From Ipomoea triloba (Eukaryota > Streptophyta > Magnoliopsida > Solanales > Convolvulaceae): a stretch of DNA of 64,000 nt. Within the stretch, counting starts at the first letter, position 1, and the number at the start of each line of letters is the position of its first letter. Location of the stretch: contig NC_044922.1 of assembly GCF_003576645.1 (NCBI RefSeq), positions 22,256,026 to 22,320,025 of the forward strand. Direction: 5' to 3'. The notes beneath the pieces are model-generated. The model had not been told where the DNA came from and ran no database searches. It worked only from the letters and a program-made list of their open reading frames with translations. Both the position numbers and the translations under genes were made by a program. This document shows, in pieces, positions 34,460-47,000 of this stretch.

Positions 34460-34720
34460 AGGGTTATCGATGCTCGACCTTTTTTGTTGAAGAGATTTCA
34501 TGCTAGCAGGCAAACCAGACTCACATACTTGCCTTTTTGGGGGTGATAATGGAAACCCATCCATAGACACTATCCGATGGTGTGCATTGGACAAACCCAT
34601 TCTTGTGATCTTAGTTGACAAATGACCACAAGGAAATAAACCAACCTAAGTTTTCCATAGCAAACCAGCTCAAACAAATAAAGCTTGGGATTCAAACTCG
34701 TTACCTTGTAGTCAGTTTAA
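34460..34720 (-). repeat. SINE, degraded copy
   Basis: The text GAAATAAACCAACCTAAGTT, TAGCAAACCAGCTCAAA and GGGATTCAAACTCGTTACCT matches the better copy at 59200-59413. On the minus strand the last phrase gives the pol III B box (GAGTTTGAATCCC). No clear target duplication is visible. Confidence 0.6.
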
Positions 34721-35139
34721 TTAGATATATATAAATAATATAGATATAAATTACTCAAAGATGAAGTAGCTTAGATTGTTAAGTATGTATGTGTTGTAAT
34801 AGAGATTAAGAAGTTGAATCTTCCTACTTCATTTATTTTTTTCTTTCAAAATATCTCTTTTGTTTTAATCTTTCAACTCACTAGATGAAATTTTTGACTC
34901 CGCCCCTATTTGTAATTACAAATTTATATCCTTATTCATCTTGGTTAGGTTACCCCTATACTTGCCTTTTTTGTATCCATCTTGTCAACTACGAAGTTAT
35001 CTAGGCCATCTTTCTTAACCATTGACCAAATACATTTTCTTACCCCCTATGTTCAATTATTATCCTTTGATCCCATTTTGAGCCTTATTCCATTTTTTTT
35101 TATTGCACCTGCAATATAATTCACCTGCAATATAATTGA

Positions 35140-35300
35140 AAAGGTTGTTTTAAGTAGCCCTTTGAAATTTAGTATTTTGAAGTTACAAAAAGCTTATTAA
35201 CCAAATAGTTATATTGATTTTTTAACCAAGTCAAATAATTAATAATGGTCAAATAGGTCAAAATTGACTGATAGGCTAATTATTTACCAAACAGGGCCAA
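35140..35300. repeat. MITE fragment, hAT-like
   Basis: It ends ATTTACCAAACAGGGCC and contains AACCAAGTCAAATAATTAAT and GGTCAAATAGGTCAAAATTG, shared with the MITE at 18078-18398. Confidence 0.55.
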
Positions 35301-35560
35301 TATATCTTTATTCTTGGTGGTGGTCCTGTTTGTTGGATGTCATCAGTTCATTCTATTGTAGCTTTGTTTACAATTGAAACAGAATACATAGTTGTGACTG
35401 ATGTAGCTAAAGAGACTTTGTAACTTTCAGGTTTGATTAAGGAATGCTAGATGAGCATGGTTACCTCGAGCCATGGGTATATGTGATGAGATCATTTTTT
35501 TCTCCAAAGGGGCATCTTCATCACAGTGGAGATTCATTGTGTATGTCTCATATGTACTAA
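35301..35560 (+). pseudogene. copia RNase H fragment
   Basis: The plus strand encodes FILGGGPVCWMSSVHSIVAL and FTIETEYIVVTDVAKE, then LSGLIKEC after a stop. This is the copia RNase H signature (F-LGGG-VSW, S-VALSTTEAEY, LWL-GLI-EL). It is unrelated in sequence to the copia element at 3190-16687 and has no LTRs nearby, so it is an isolated relic. Confidence 0.7.
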
Positions 35561-35801
35561 AAGATAATAAGTGTTAAATGAAAATGAGGAATAATTTAGT
35601 ACAGGTACCTTGTGTATGATACATGGATAATTTAGTACTTGAACCTTTTTTTAGGGTTGCATATAAATATGATGTTTGTAACCATGATGTTTTACCATTT
35701 CAATTTAAAAAAAAAATTCATTCCTTTGGACATAGTCACTTTGTTGAACCACGTAAATATTGTTTTATGCTATTATTTTCAATTCTTGTTGTGATTTATC
35801 T

Positions 35802-35807
<6 letters not shown>

Positions 35808-35860
<53 letters not shown>
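35808..35860. repeat. (TA)n microsatellite
   Basis: About 26 TA units. Length may be unstable in sequencing. Confidence 0.95.
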
Positions 35861-35863
<3 letters not shown>

Positions 35864-36186
35864 AATATGTAATGTTCTTATTAGTTTATATTTCTACTCA
35901 AAACGAAACATATCTTTCTATTATAGTGATATCCTTGATCTAATTAATGCATAGTTTATCTACTCTTTCTTAACCACATTCAGACTCTAATTCAATGAAC
36001 TGTTTAAATACTACTCTGATCTATACCATGTACACGCATTGCTACTGAACTACATATGTTGTCTGATTGCAACAATATAATGAAGGCAACACATGTTGGA
36101 TATAGCATTCAAATAGGTGTAGTTTCTTGTTAGCTCTTGTCCTATATTGCTTTTCTTAGAGTCTTTTTCCCTCCTTTTAAATACTA

Positions 36187-36996
36187 AGGGCATGTTTGGT
36201 TCCTTGGAACTCATTTTCCGTTGGGTGGAAAATCACTTCCAAGGAAAGAAACTTCCTTCAAATCATGGAAAATGCATAGTTACTGTGTTTGGTTCCTTGG
36301 AACTCATTTTCCTTCCTCATTTTGGAGGAAAAAAAATTCTTTGGTAGAAGCTCGGATTTTGTTTTCCAGGGTGGTTAGGAAGAAAATTTGATTTGACAAG
36401 ACCATTTTACCCCTCCTTGTGTTCTTCCTCCTCTTCTGATTTCTTCTTCTTCTTCCTTTTGTTTCTTCTTCTTCTTCTTCTTCTTCTTCTTCCTGGTGAC
36501 TCCAGAATCAAGAGCCAGCCTCTGTTTCAGATCTGCGCCTAGCCTCCGCGCCTCCGCCTCACCGCGATGCCCTCTGGTCTCTCGCTCTAGCTGACTACGT
36601 CAACCACACTCCACACACGGCTCTGCTGCCTTTGCTGCTTTGACCAATGACCACACACAGGAGAATGAGTGAAAAAAATGAAGAAAAACTAATTTTATTA
36701 TTATTATTATTGGGCCCCAAAATTGAAATGATAATAATAAGAGTTGTGGAATTGTGGATTTTCTGGTTTAGGCTTTAGGTATTTAATAATAATAATAATA
36801 ATAATAATAAGGGGCATATATGTCTTTTACCTATTATTCCTTACCATTTTAAATCCAACCAAACAATAGAATTCATATTCCAAGTATCTCATTTTCCACC
36901 AACCAAACAACAGAATCTATCTTCCTGGTAACTACTTTTCTATGGAATTTCACTTCCACTTCCCATCAAATATTTTCCGCGAACCAAACGGGCCCT
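36187..36996. repeat. MITE copy B (uninterrupted)
   Basis: Ends AGGGCATGTTTGGTTC and GAACCAAACGGGCCCT form terminal inverted repeats; AATACT occurs on both flanks. It contains a TTC microsatellite (about 36438-36492), AATAATAAT repeats and the box GGGGCATATATGTCTTTT (about 36811). The right part aligns with MITE A and shows the empty site of the solo LTR at 19027-19606. Confidence 0.78.
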
Positions 36997-37142
36997 AATA
37001 CTTTCAACTTTTGAAATATTATAGAAGGAAAGGAAAGGGAGCCTTATACACACATCGCCACCACATGCTGGCTGGCTGGCTCGGTTCAATCGCGTTCACT
37101 TCCATGCAAAAGTTCACATGTTACTTACTGCCAGTTCTTATA

Positions 37143-37690
37143 TCGTGGACCGCGGTCCACAATGCATTGTGGACCGCGGTCCCAAAACGACGTCGTTTTA
37201 GTAAGTGGGAGACGGAGCCCCGTAATTGACACTACAGTTCATTCCAAAAGATACTGCCTTACATTTGTTTTGATATTATCGAATGGAACTGTAGTTATAT
37301 CAAAATGTAACTGTAGTTGTGTTAAAATGTAACTGCAGTGTATATGAAAAGATACTGAATAACAGTTTCACATTTGTGTTTGATATTATCGAATGAAACT
37401 GTAGTTATATCAAAATGTAACTGTAGTTGTGTTGAAATGTAACTGCAGTGTCTATGAACAGATACTGAATAACAGTTTCACTTTTGTGTTTTTATATTAT
37501 CGAATGAAACTGTAGTTATATCAAAATGTAATTGCAGTTGTGTTGAAATGTAACTGCAGTTGTGTTGAAATGTAACTGAAATTGTGTTGAAATGTAACTG
37601 GAGTATATATGAAAAGAAAGTGAGTGGCGCGAATTCATCCGTCTGTTTTCATTAATCAAAACGACATCGTTTTAGGACCGCGGTCCACGA
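37143..37690. mobile_element. Small TIR transposon with SacII-type palindromes and tandem repeats
   Basis: The left end TCGTGGACCGCGGTCC is mirrored by GGACCGCGGTCCACGA on the right, with TA flanking both sides. AAAACGACGTCGTTTTA near the left end and AAAACGACATCGTTTTA near the right end add a second inverted pair. The middle consists of about three units of roughly 105 bp (TATCGAATGAAACTGTAG, TATCAAAATGTAACTG, GTGTTGAAATGTAACTGCAG). No coding capacity. The superfamily is unclear. Confidence 0.7.
37147..37182. repeat. 36-bp perfect palindrome
   Basis: GGACCGCGGTCC, then ACAATG, CATTGT and GGACCGCGGTCC again: the whole 36 bp equals its own reverse complement. Each half contains a shorter 12-bp palindrome. 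Confidence 0.95.
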
Positions 37691-38284
37691 TATAATTTGC
37701 GACTTACTGCTTGGAGATACAATAATCCAACTATCAACCAGATTGGCAATTGCACCCATCGATGCTAATTTCCCATCTCTATCGTACAAATTAAAATTTG
37801 AACATACAGCAAAAAACAATAATTTCCCAGATTGGATTCTACATTTTCGCTTCTTCTTCTTGCTCAAAATCTATTAGCTCCTCCGGTGGGTGGGGGTTTG
37901 AGAATTTCCTGTTGTTTTAGAATCCGGACAACCTTAACTTTTTTGACCAAAAAAAATTGGTGAAAAACCCAAAAAGAACACATTACACACAGGTTATCCA
38001 CCAACCAACAACGAGCTGCAATAAACAGAATATAATCAATTCATTGACGCACACCAGATCAGAGAAAGAGAAAGTGAGAAAGAATTAATGTATCATTGTA
38101 GCCTTTTTCTACTCTCTCCAACTAGGCCATTCATCCGTTTCTGGTACTTTTCACACGTTTTATATTACCATTAAAATTTAAAAATATTAGATTTTCAATA
38201 ATAATATTTGCTAAACAAATTTTTTTGGCTACTATATATTGACTTTATTAGAAATTAGTAGGTGTTCTATATTTTCTCAATTTG

Positions 38285-38390
38285 TTACAATCCAAAAAGT
38301 CAATACTTCACCACCGGAATTCAATCATGTCATCTTCTTTCAAGACAGTCACAGAGGTGTCATTTGAGCACAAGATGCTTAGCTTGATAA
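38285..38390 (-). repeat. SINE-like fragment
   Basis: The minus strand reads GACATGATTGAATTCCGG, with a B-box-like core, then TGAAGTATTGACTTTTTGGA. It resembles 22062-22150. No TSD was fixed. Confidence 0.4.
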
Positions 38391-38544
38391 ACAAAATTAA
38401 GTTTACATTAAAATTATTTTTAAAAACATACTATTTTTAATAAAAAATAATCTCTTTTAAATAATGTTGTCATTAAAATAATACTCCGTATGCTTTTTTA
38501 AATATTACTTTTTCATATAAAAAATTATTGTTGCGTGTGTTAAA

Positions 38545-38690
38545 AAATATTATTTTTTAAATAAAAATTATTATATTTTTATTAAAAATATTATTTTTTA
38601 TTTAAAAATTATTATATTTTTATTAAAAATATTATTTTTTATTTAAAAATTATTATATTTTTATTAAAAATATTATTTTTTATTTAAAAA
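38545..38690. repeat. AT-rich tandem repeat, ~42 bp period
   Basis: Three to four near-identical units built from TTATTATATTTTTATTAAAA and ATATTATTTTTTATTTAAAA. The flanks are also AT-rich. No gene in 37700-38900. Confidence 0.8.
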
Positions 38691-39434
38691 TAAAGAAAAT
38701 TGTAATTTATATCATTCATAAGATGTCAATTATCAATGTGACTCCTGAATTATTAGAAATGTAAATGTTACTCTTCGTTTTTCAAAACGGTACATATATT
38801 GCCCTAAATCCATTTTAAAACGATACTGTTTTAAATCTCAGATCCGTGACGAGAGGGACAATACATGTTCCGTTTAAAATTAAGGAACAACATTTACACA
38901 TCTAATAATTTAACAGGTTGTTTGGTTCACGGAATAGGTAGGGAATGACATAGCATTCCCGGTAATAGCCTATTCCGTTGTTTGGTTCGCATTTGTATTC
39001 CCAATAACAAATGTTCCTGGGAATGAGCTATTACCATTGCAAGGATAATAACTATTACCAGCACCCCTAGTATTAACCTATTCCTGACTTCTCAGAAACA
39101 GATATTTTATTATAATTTTTTTTTACCCTTTTTTAAACCTAAAATTTTTTACGCTCACTTTTCTAAAACTCATCGCATCACCTTTCTCTCTGTCATCGCA
39201 CACATCTCACCTATCAAAATAATCTAAAAACATAATAAATGTGAATGAAGGTTATACCCCTCATTTATGTCCGTTTTTTCGGTTAAGTTTTTTTGTACAT
39301 TATGCTATAAAAGTTGTACTACATAATATTTTGGACAAATATACCCCTACAGTTATAACTTCCGTTATCTTTTCCACTATTGTTACTATGCACATGCATC
39401 CACCATATATTTTCTTATCTTCTTCAATAATAAT

Positions 39435-39975
39435 TGTAAACAAATAAATTTTGAATATATATATATGGGATTCAAAATTCCTGTTACATGTTAAGTATCA
39501 ATATGGGGTGTGGGTACAATATCTCTGGATGATCCTCTGATTCTTCAATTGATGTCTTGACGCTCCATTGAAGGGCCCCCGGATCTCTAGTGGCTTGATC
39601 TTCAAAGAAGAACTTATATGTTTGTTCTTCTGAAGGGCCTCCGGGTTCAAATGGCTTGATCTTCAATTGGAGATTTTGATCAATATGATAGGCATGGAGG
39701 AGCTTGGGACTTTCAAGGTCATGGGGCTTTTATTTTCATGATCATGATCTCTAATTCTCTAAATAAGATTCAAGCTATTTCTATGATTTTTCTTAGGATG
39801 AATACATAGAAATAAAAGGTCCTATTTATAGCTGTAAGATAAAGAGTTTTGATAAATTCAAACTCTTTTGATATTATCTAATTAACAAATTAGATAATAT
39901 CAATATTATCCAAATACATTTAAATATACTAATATTAAAAAAATAACAATATTTAGCAAATTTTCAGTGTCAACA
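39435..39975 (-). repeat. 3' LTR (541 bp)
   Basis: On the plus strand it starts TGTAAACAAATAAATTTTG and ends GTGTCAACA. The first 74 bp have no counterpart in the 5' LTR but resemble the end of the internal LTR at 40272. CTATTTATAG at 39822-39831 is the TATA box in transcription direction. The purine tract (GAGGGGGCATT in transcription direction) adjoins at 39976-39988. Confidence 0.88.
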
Positions 39976-40271
39976 AATGCCCCCTCGAGACTTGCTTGTA
40001 CGCCACTTGAGAGCATATACCACTCGAAAGTATGTAGTGCAAGTAAGTCTCGACACTACAGTTAAGATATAATAAGGCCGTTTTGACTCGTGCCAAGGAG
40101 CATGATATGAGGCCGTTTTTACTCGTGCCAAGGAGATATAAGGCCGTTTTAACTCGTGCCAAGGAGTATCATTTAGCTTCCTCCATTTCAAATTTCATAT
40201 GGGGTTTGCCCCCATATCGATGCCTATGAAGAGATGAGAGGCAGAGTTGTCCCACCAGGCGTGCCAAAATC
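39976..40271 (-). other. Short internal segment with primer binding site, between LTRs
   Basis: It contains a purine tract at 39976-39990, three units of about 32 bp with CTCCTTGGCACGAGT and AAAACGGCC (in transcription direction; 40070-40170), a leader-like stretch, and the primer binding site TTGGCACGCCTGGTGGGAC (minus strand, 40267-40249), 4 nt from the internal LTR. It has the two ends of a retrotransposon interior but no coding sequence. Confidence 0.75.
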
Positions 40272-41024
40272 TGTAAACACAAAAAATTCGAAATTGTATA
40301 TATTCACAAAATCGGGTTACAGTGTATGTGTAATTCAAGTTGCAGGTACAAAATCTCTGTATAGTCCTTTGATTCTTCACTGACGTGTTCTACTGAAGTG
40401 CCTCCGGGTTTCAAGTGGCGTAGCCTCCGGGATTCAAATAGCGTAGCCTCCGGGATTCAATTGACGTAACTTCCGGGATTCAAGTGGCGTGGCCTTCTGG
40501 GATTCAAGGGCGGGATACTCAACTAGAACCGTCAAAATACTTCAAGCCTCTAACTGCTTCAGAATGCCTTCAATGCCTTCAATGCTCTCAAGTCTTCAAT
40601 CTTCAAGGTGTTCTTCAAATGTGAAATGAGGGCTCTATTTATAGTGGGGTGTGTAACCACTATCCCTCAACAAACTCCTTAATTTAATTATTAAATTAAA
40701 TTAACTAATTATCTAAAGAAATGAACCTTGCCAACATTAGGTCTAGGTTCAAAATCCTATCATCTAATTCAAATTCAAATCAAATTATAATTATTAAATT
40801 CAAATATAATAAAATTATATTTAAATTATAATTATTAAATTTAAATATGAATTGGGCTTGGACCGTTAATTAATTCAATAGCCCAACATCAATTTAATTG
40901 GGCTAATTAAATTAATTTAATTATCATGACCCAATTAATTAAATTGGTCCAATAATCCATCTAAAATTGAGCCCAATAATAATTTAATCGGTCTATTTGT
41001 CGGTTCAAATTTTCGGTGTCTACA
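40272..41024 (-). repeat. Internal LTR (753 bp)
   Basis: On the plus strand it starts TGTAAACACAAAAAATTCG and ends TCGGTGTCTACA. It is related to but clearly diverged from the outer LTRs. It is flanked on one side by a primer binding site (as a 5' LTR is) and on the other by a purine tract GAGGGGGCAATT (as a 3' LTR is). TATA box CTATTTATAG at 40635-40644. Confidence 0.85.
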
Positions 41025-41508
41025 AATTGCCCCCTCGAGACTTGTCGTGACATGCCGCTTGACGTGCTTGGAACGTGAAAGTCTCGAAACTTCGATATTG
41101 ATAAGGCGCACACATCATACATATAACCCATTCAACTTACTGAATTGTTAATTTGGATCATTTGAAATATACAAACGCCGTTGTATGTAATTATGTATGA
41201 CCCAATAAGCTTTAATCCATTATTAATCCCATCTGTATGCACCAATCCACCGAATTAACTCCCATGGACCCATCAAATATTAATCTTTGAACTTAATCCC
41301 ACAAAAGATGCCTGAATGGTTGGCTGACATTAAATTACTTTTGTTTTCCATCTATTCTGCATGAAACAATAATACGTAAAGCCAGTAACCACCCAAACAA
41401 CATCCGAAACCGATCACGCTTCAAACTCATCTGACTCCCATCCAAACTTGAATTCCTTAGCTTTAACACTCCAAGTCTCCAACTCAACATCAAACACCTG
41501 AAACTCTC

Positions 41509-41517
41509 TATAAATAG
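41509..41517 (+). promoter_or_regulatory. TATA box of the antisense unit
   Basis: TATAAATAG within CTCTCTATAAATAGAGCC, itself a short palindrome (CTCTATAAATAGAG). The surrounding leader (ACTTCACCACCAAATCG) looks like a plant 5' UTR. Confidence 0.5.
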
Positions 41518-43009
41518 AGCCAGAACCCATCAACTTCACCACCAAATCGAAGCAGCAGATTAAAGAGGACTGGTTCGCATTCAATCAGGTAAACTCTGTT
41601 CTTGCGTTTTTATCTTCATTTTTCCCTATGTATATTTCATCTATAGGAACAAGAAGAAGATAATTCAAGAACAACACAGAAGGATGGCTGCCCGTCTCGT
41701 AGGACAACCACCGGAGCGCGGAACCACCGGTACCGCCGGCAGGTGGGTTCCTACCTGCAGTGCACGAATCCTTGTGTTGTGTGAGAACAAGATAGCTGGT
41801 GAACTGCCTTTGTCGAACGAGAAACCTTCACTGGAGTTCATTCTTCTTCGTATTGCCTCAAAGAAGAGCAACCAAAAATCTGCCCGGGTAGAACAATCAC
41901 CGGAGCGTGGTATCGCTGATACTGCCCGAGAGTGAGTTTCTACCTGGGGTACACAGACTTCCATTGCTGCTGGAGTTTCACACTGGACCACTCAATCCGT
42001 CGACGCCGCCGGAGCCTTCTTCACCACCTGCCGTCGAACTTGTAGAGTGAAGAAGAAAAAAACGAAGATTGGGTTGGAGTTCGTTGCCGTTGGATCGCAT
42101 AGCGGAGCTTCTCCCTGCTGACGTCGCCAGTCGCTGCTGTTGGACTGCTGGAGGGTTGCTGCTATGTCTACTGGAGGACCACTGCTTAACCGTCGACACC
42201 GAGACTGCTAGAGTTTGTATCTCCTCCGTGGACAATGGATGGGAGGCATAACTGTCATGCCGAAGTCTACTTGTTGTTGCTGGAGATCATCGCTGCCGGA
42301 AGATTACTACTCAATTGTTGACACTGCTCAGCCCCTCGCCGAGACCGCCGCTGCAGGAAGATTACTGCTCAATCGTTACCGCCGCTCAGCCCCCCGCCGG
42401 AGCTTGTTCCTCGCTGTCAACGCTACTGAGCCGAGATTCCTTTAGCTTACGTCACCCACTGAAAGTTGATGCTGCTAAGCTTTTTCCCGGAGTACCCACC
42501 GGAGGGGTTGCACCGCCGAAAGTTCTTCATAGAAGTCGCCGGAGATCACGGAGCTGTTACGTCACTGCTTTCGCCGGTGTCGGAGTCCAAAGCTGCTGAG
42601 TCGCTGTTCTCACCGATGTTGGCTGTCTGCCGGATTGCATTTTCCGTTGTCGTTGGATTGTATGCGGAGGCTCTGTTTCTCTACTGTCGAGTTGCCCCCG
42701 CTTGGTCCTCTTCTGTAGACGTAGCTTGAAGCAGCCGAGAGGCCCATGTTGGAGCTTCATCTCTCAACCATAGACACTACGATATTTCCACCGGGATCAC
42801 TTTAGAATCTGTCGCTGAAGCCGCTGGAGTTCCTCGCTATCAACGCTGCTTGCAACCTCTTTTATTGGAGGAGACGGAGACAAAGTCTGACCCAACTTCT
42901 TGTTTACAAAGCTCAATGTCTTCACGTGATGACAGTCGCAAAACAATGATGTTGCTGCCACTTTTCTTTTAAAATGCATAAATGCAATGACGTAGCAGGC
43001 CCATGTACC

Positions 43010-43205
43010 ACCTTTTTACTTTTTGTATTTTTTTTCATTTTCTTTTTTTGTTTTTTTTTTCTTTCGTTTTTTTTTTGGTTTTGTTTTTTTTTTCTTTTAG
43101 TTTCTACGTTTTTTTTTGTTTGTTGTTTTTTTTTAATTTGCTTTTGCATTCATAAACTTTCAGTTTTCATTCTGCTTCGTTTTCTTTTTTTTTTTTTTGT
43201 TAAAT
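43010..43205. repeat. T-rich low-complexity tract
   Basis: Runs of T interrupted by C and G. Long open frames of poly-Phe type here are compositional. Confidence 0.9.
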
Positions 43206-44050
43206 CCCATCACTTTGCATTTTTCCCAAAATCATATAACTAATAATAATAATAAATTTAATTATCATCATTATTAGTATTTTGATTTTCAACAACCTTC
43301 TCAACTTTGACACAGCTCGACATAGTGCACTTTCAAGATCAGTAATAAAAAAATGACCATGAAATCACGTTGGTAGTTCTGCATTCACCGCCAAAGCTCG
43401 TAATGTGATATCCTTTGTTTCTTGAACTATCAAAGCAAATTAATCTTACAATTTAATACAAGAAAATTTTCTTTCATTACCACTGAACATGAAAAACGAA
43501 CCATAGCAACTGGAAATTAATCATATCCTGAAGGATTCAATTGACATTCGAACATGAGAAATTATGGACAGATTCATGACTTCACTTCGCCTCAATGTTT
43601 AACCCATTAAAACTCAAATTCAAACTTTGATGTCTTCAAGAAAGTTTTAACCCTGTAAATTAGTTTCTGAAGACACTTAAATCAAACCGTGTAGATCAAG
43701 ATACGATTAAAATGCTAAGCGGTAGCCCATTGTTGCGGGAATACATGCCTTGATATATAATTTCCTTGAACTTCAAATCTTGTAATAATTTTTTACACTT
43801 CCTCCACCTCTTTTTCATGCCACTAATTAATGCATCATTGACTTGAATATGCAATATGAACGAAACTTCTTTTTTTTTTTTTTGTTATGACTGAACTTAG
43901 ACAATTAAATTTCTAAGCTGCCTACGTACTCCCCTGAAGGAGATCAAGTCAAACGTAGTTCAAATGATTATTTTTTTTATAAGTAAAGCCGTTCACAGTT
44001 TTAACTCATGCGGGCCAGGAGCATTTATGACTTGTGTTGACACCCTAAGT

Positions 44051-47000
44051 TTAAGGGTAGTAGAGCTTTAGGAATCTCCCATTGATTGGACCAACCTTCA
44101 AACCATCTTCACTAACCAACTTGTAAGCCCCACCGGTGTATACTTCTTGAACCACATAGGGACCATCCCATTTTGGAGTGAACTTGTGGCCGATTTTCCT
44201 TGTCACAATGATTGGTCTTCGAACAGCTAGTACCTTGTCACCAATTTGAAAGGAACGGGTCCTCACCCTTCTGTTAAAGGCTCTTGACATACGAGCTTGA
44301 TAGCATTCCAAGCTCTGTTGAGCTTGCAGCCGTTTTTCATCCAAGGCTTCTAGCTCAGCCAAGCGTAACTTGGCATTTTCCTCATCAGTGAGATCCTCTT
44401 GTATGGCCAACCTTAAAGAAGGTATTTGGCGCTCTAGAGGCAAGACTGCTTCCACACCATACACTAGAGAATATGGAGTGCTCTGAGTAGGTGTGCGGTA
44501 TGTGGTTCTATATGCCCATAACGCTTCTTCCATTCTGTCATGCCAATCACATTTCGATTTTGAGACCACTTTTTTCAATAGATTGCATAGGGTCTTGTTA
44601 AAAGCTTCCGCAAGTCCATTCGCAGCTGCGTAATATGCTGATGAGTTCCGCTGCTGAAAGTCGAACAGCTTGCAGATCTTGTCCATCAATTTATTGTCAA
44701 AGGGTTTCCCATTATCAGTCAAGATATATCGTGGGATGCCGAATCGATATATGATATGAACACGGAGGAAGTCTGCCACATTTTCCTTCTTTACTTCTTT
44801 TAATGCCACGGCTTCTGCCCACTTTGAAAAGTAGTCGGTGGCGGCCAATATGTATGTATGCCCTGCAGATGACTTGGGCGTAATTGGGCCAACCACATCA
44901 AGTCCCCAAGCATCAAACGGCCAAGATGCGACTGTTGGGTGTAGAGGTTCTGGTGGTTGATGGATAAATTTTGCATGAACTTGACAAGCTTGGCACCTTC
45001 GAGCATAATCTATGCAATCCTTTACCATTGTAGGCCAATAATAACCCATTCGTTTAATGTGGAAATGCAACTTAGGGCCAGACTGATGTGCACCACACAC
45101 CCCAGAATGAGTTTCTTGCATGGCTTGTAATGCCTCTTCTTCTCCTAGACATCGGAGCCAGACTCCATCAAATGAACGACGATACAGCGTCTCATTATAG
45201 TATATGAAGCGAGGAGCTCGTGGCTTTATATCCACCCTCTTGCGAGGATCTTCTGGTAACTTCCCATCAGTGAAGTAGTCAATCAACGGCTGCCTCCAGT
45301 CATCTTGGCCAATGTCGTAAACGGAAGCAGTAGGGAGTTCAACAGTTTCATCGACTGAGCCATCTTCGTTGAAGATAGGTGGAACTACCCACTTTTGACA
45401 TACTTGTACTCGAGCTGTAGGATGAGCAATAGTTGAAGCCAATGCGGCTAAGGCGTCAGCTTGCTTGTTCTCTTTCCTTGGTACATGTTCAATCGTGACG
45501 TCCCCCAACCATTGTATGAGTATCTTTGCGTAGTTGTTGTACGGGATTAACTCTGCTTTCCTCACTTCGTACAGATCCATCACTTGGTTGACGACCAACT
45601 TTGAATCTCCATAGATGTTAATTCTCAGCTGCTTCATGTCAACTGCTATCTCTAGTCCCAGTATCAATGCTTGATACTCAGCAACATTGTTTGAACACGG
45701 CTCTGTCAAGGTGAATGAATATGGCAACACTTCACCTTCCGGGGTGATGAACACAACTCCAGCTCCTGCCCCTCCTCTATGCGCAGCTCCATCAAAATAC
45801 ATCTTCCATGGGGGTAGGACTTCGATGATAAGCACATCCTCATCAGGTAGGTCATCAGATAATTCCCATTCAGCTGGTATTGGGTGATCTGCTAAGAAAT
45901 CGGCTAAAGCTTGCCCCTTGACAGACTTTTGTGGCACATAGACGATTTCAAACTGCTGAAACAATAAATACCACCTTGCCAGGCGGTCAGAGAGAACGAC
46001 CTTTGCCATAACAAACTTTACCGGGTTCGCTTTCGACACAAGTTGAATGATGTGAGCTTCAAAGTAGTGCTTAAGCTTTTTAATGGCGAACACGAGTGCC
46101 AAACATAGCTTCTCAATTGGAGAGTATTTTAACTCATTTGGGGTCATCATTCTACTGAGATAGTAGAGGGCATTCTCTTTCCCGTTGTCATTTTCTTGAG
46201 CAAGCAGGGCACCCACAGAGCTTTCTTGGGCAGAGATATAAAGGATCAGTGGGCGACCGTGAATAGGAGCAGTCAACACGGGCGGCTTCATCAAGTATGA
46301 CTTGATACTTTCAAATGCATTCTTGCACGCCTCGTCCCATACGAACGGGGTGCCCTTCTTCATTAGCCGACTAAAGGGTTGACATCTTCCTGCCAGGTTT
46401 GATATAAACCTTCGAATGTATGCTAACTTCCCTTGTAAGCTCTTAAGCTCATGAAGGTTTCGTGGTTCGGGCATCTTCATTATAGCATCGATCTTAGCTT
46501 GTTCGATCTCGATGCCCCTATGTCGAACAGTGAACCCAAGAAACTTCCCAGCAGCAACCCCAAAAGCACATTTCAAGGGATTCATCTTAAGTTGAAACTT
46601 TCGCAAGCGGTCGAAGACTTTTCTTAAATGTCCCAAGTGATCTGTGCGAAGTTTTGACTTCACAACCAAGTCATCGACGTAGCATTCCACCATTTTGTGA
46701 AGCATGTCATCAAATATTCTCTGCATAGCCCTTTGGTATGTAGCACCTGCATTTTTCAAACCAAAGGGCATCACTTTGTAGCAATAGATGCCTTTAGGCG
46801 TTCGGAACGCTGTCAACTCCTCATCTTCCGGCGCCATGCGAATCTGATTGTAACCAGAGGAGCCATCCATGAATGACATGATCTCATGCCCAGTTACAGC
46901 ATCTATCATCAATTCTGTGATGGGAAGTGGAAAGTCATCTTTTGGGCATGCAACATTAAGGTCCCGAAAGTCTACGCATACGCGAATTTGGCCGTTCTTC

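Larger units (their letters stand above)
41025..44040 (+). other. Post-pol region of the Tat element with antisense promoter-like unit
   Basis: This 3-kb stretch lies between the pol stop and the internal LTR. On the plus strand, antisense to gag-pol, a TATA box TATAAATAG (41509-41517) is followed by a leader, a possible small intron (GTAAACT donor at 41588, CTATAG acceptor ending at 41646) and ATG at 41684. The next kilobase is GC-rich (41690-42730) with short open frames (83 codons from 41684) and internal duplications, for example 41700-41790 with 41888-41980 (CACCGGAGCG). Some Tat-group elements are known to carry antisense genes here (for example gene 23 of maize Grande). The encoded protein is not recognised and the frames are broken. 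42750-43990 has no coding signal. Confidence 0.55.

Noticed and set aside
42974..43243. Poly-Phe membrane-like frame
   Set aside because: It is caused by T-rich low-complexity sequence.
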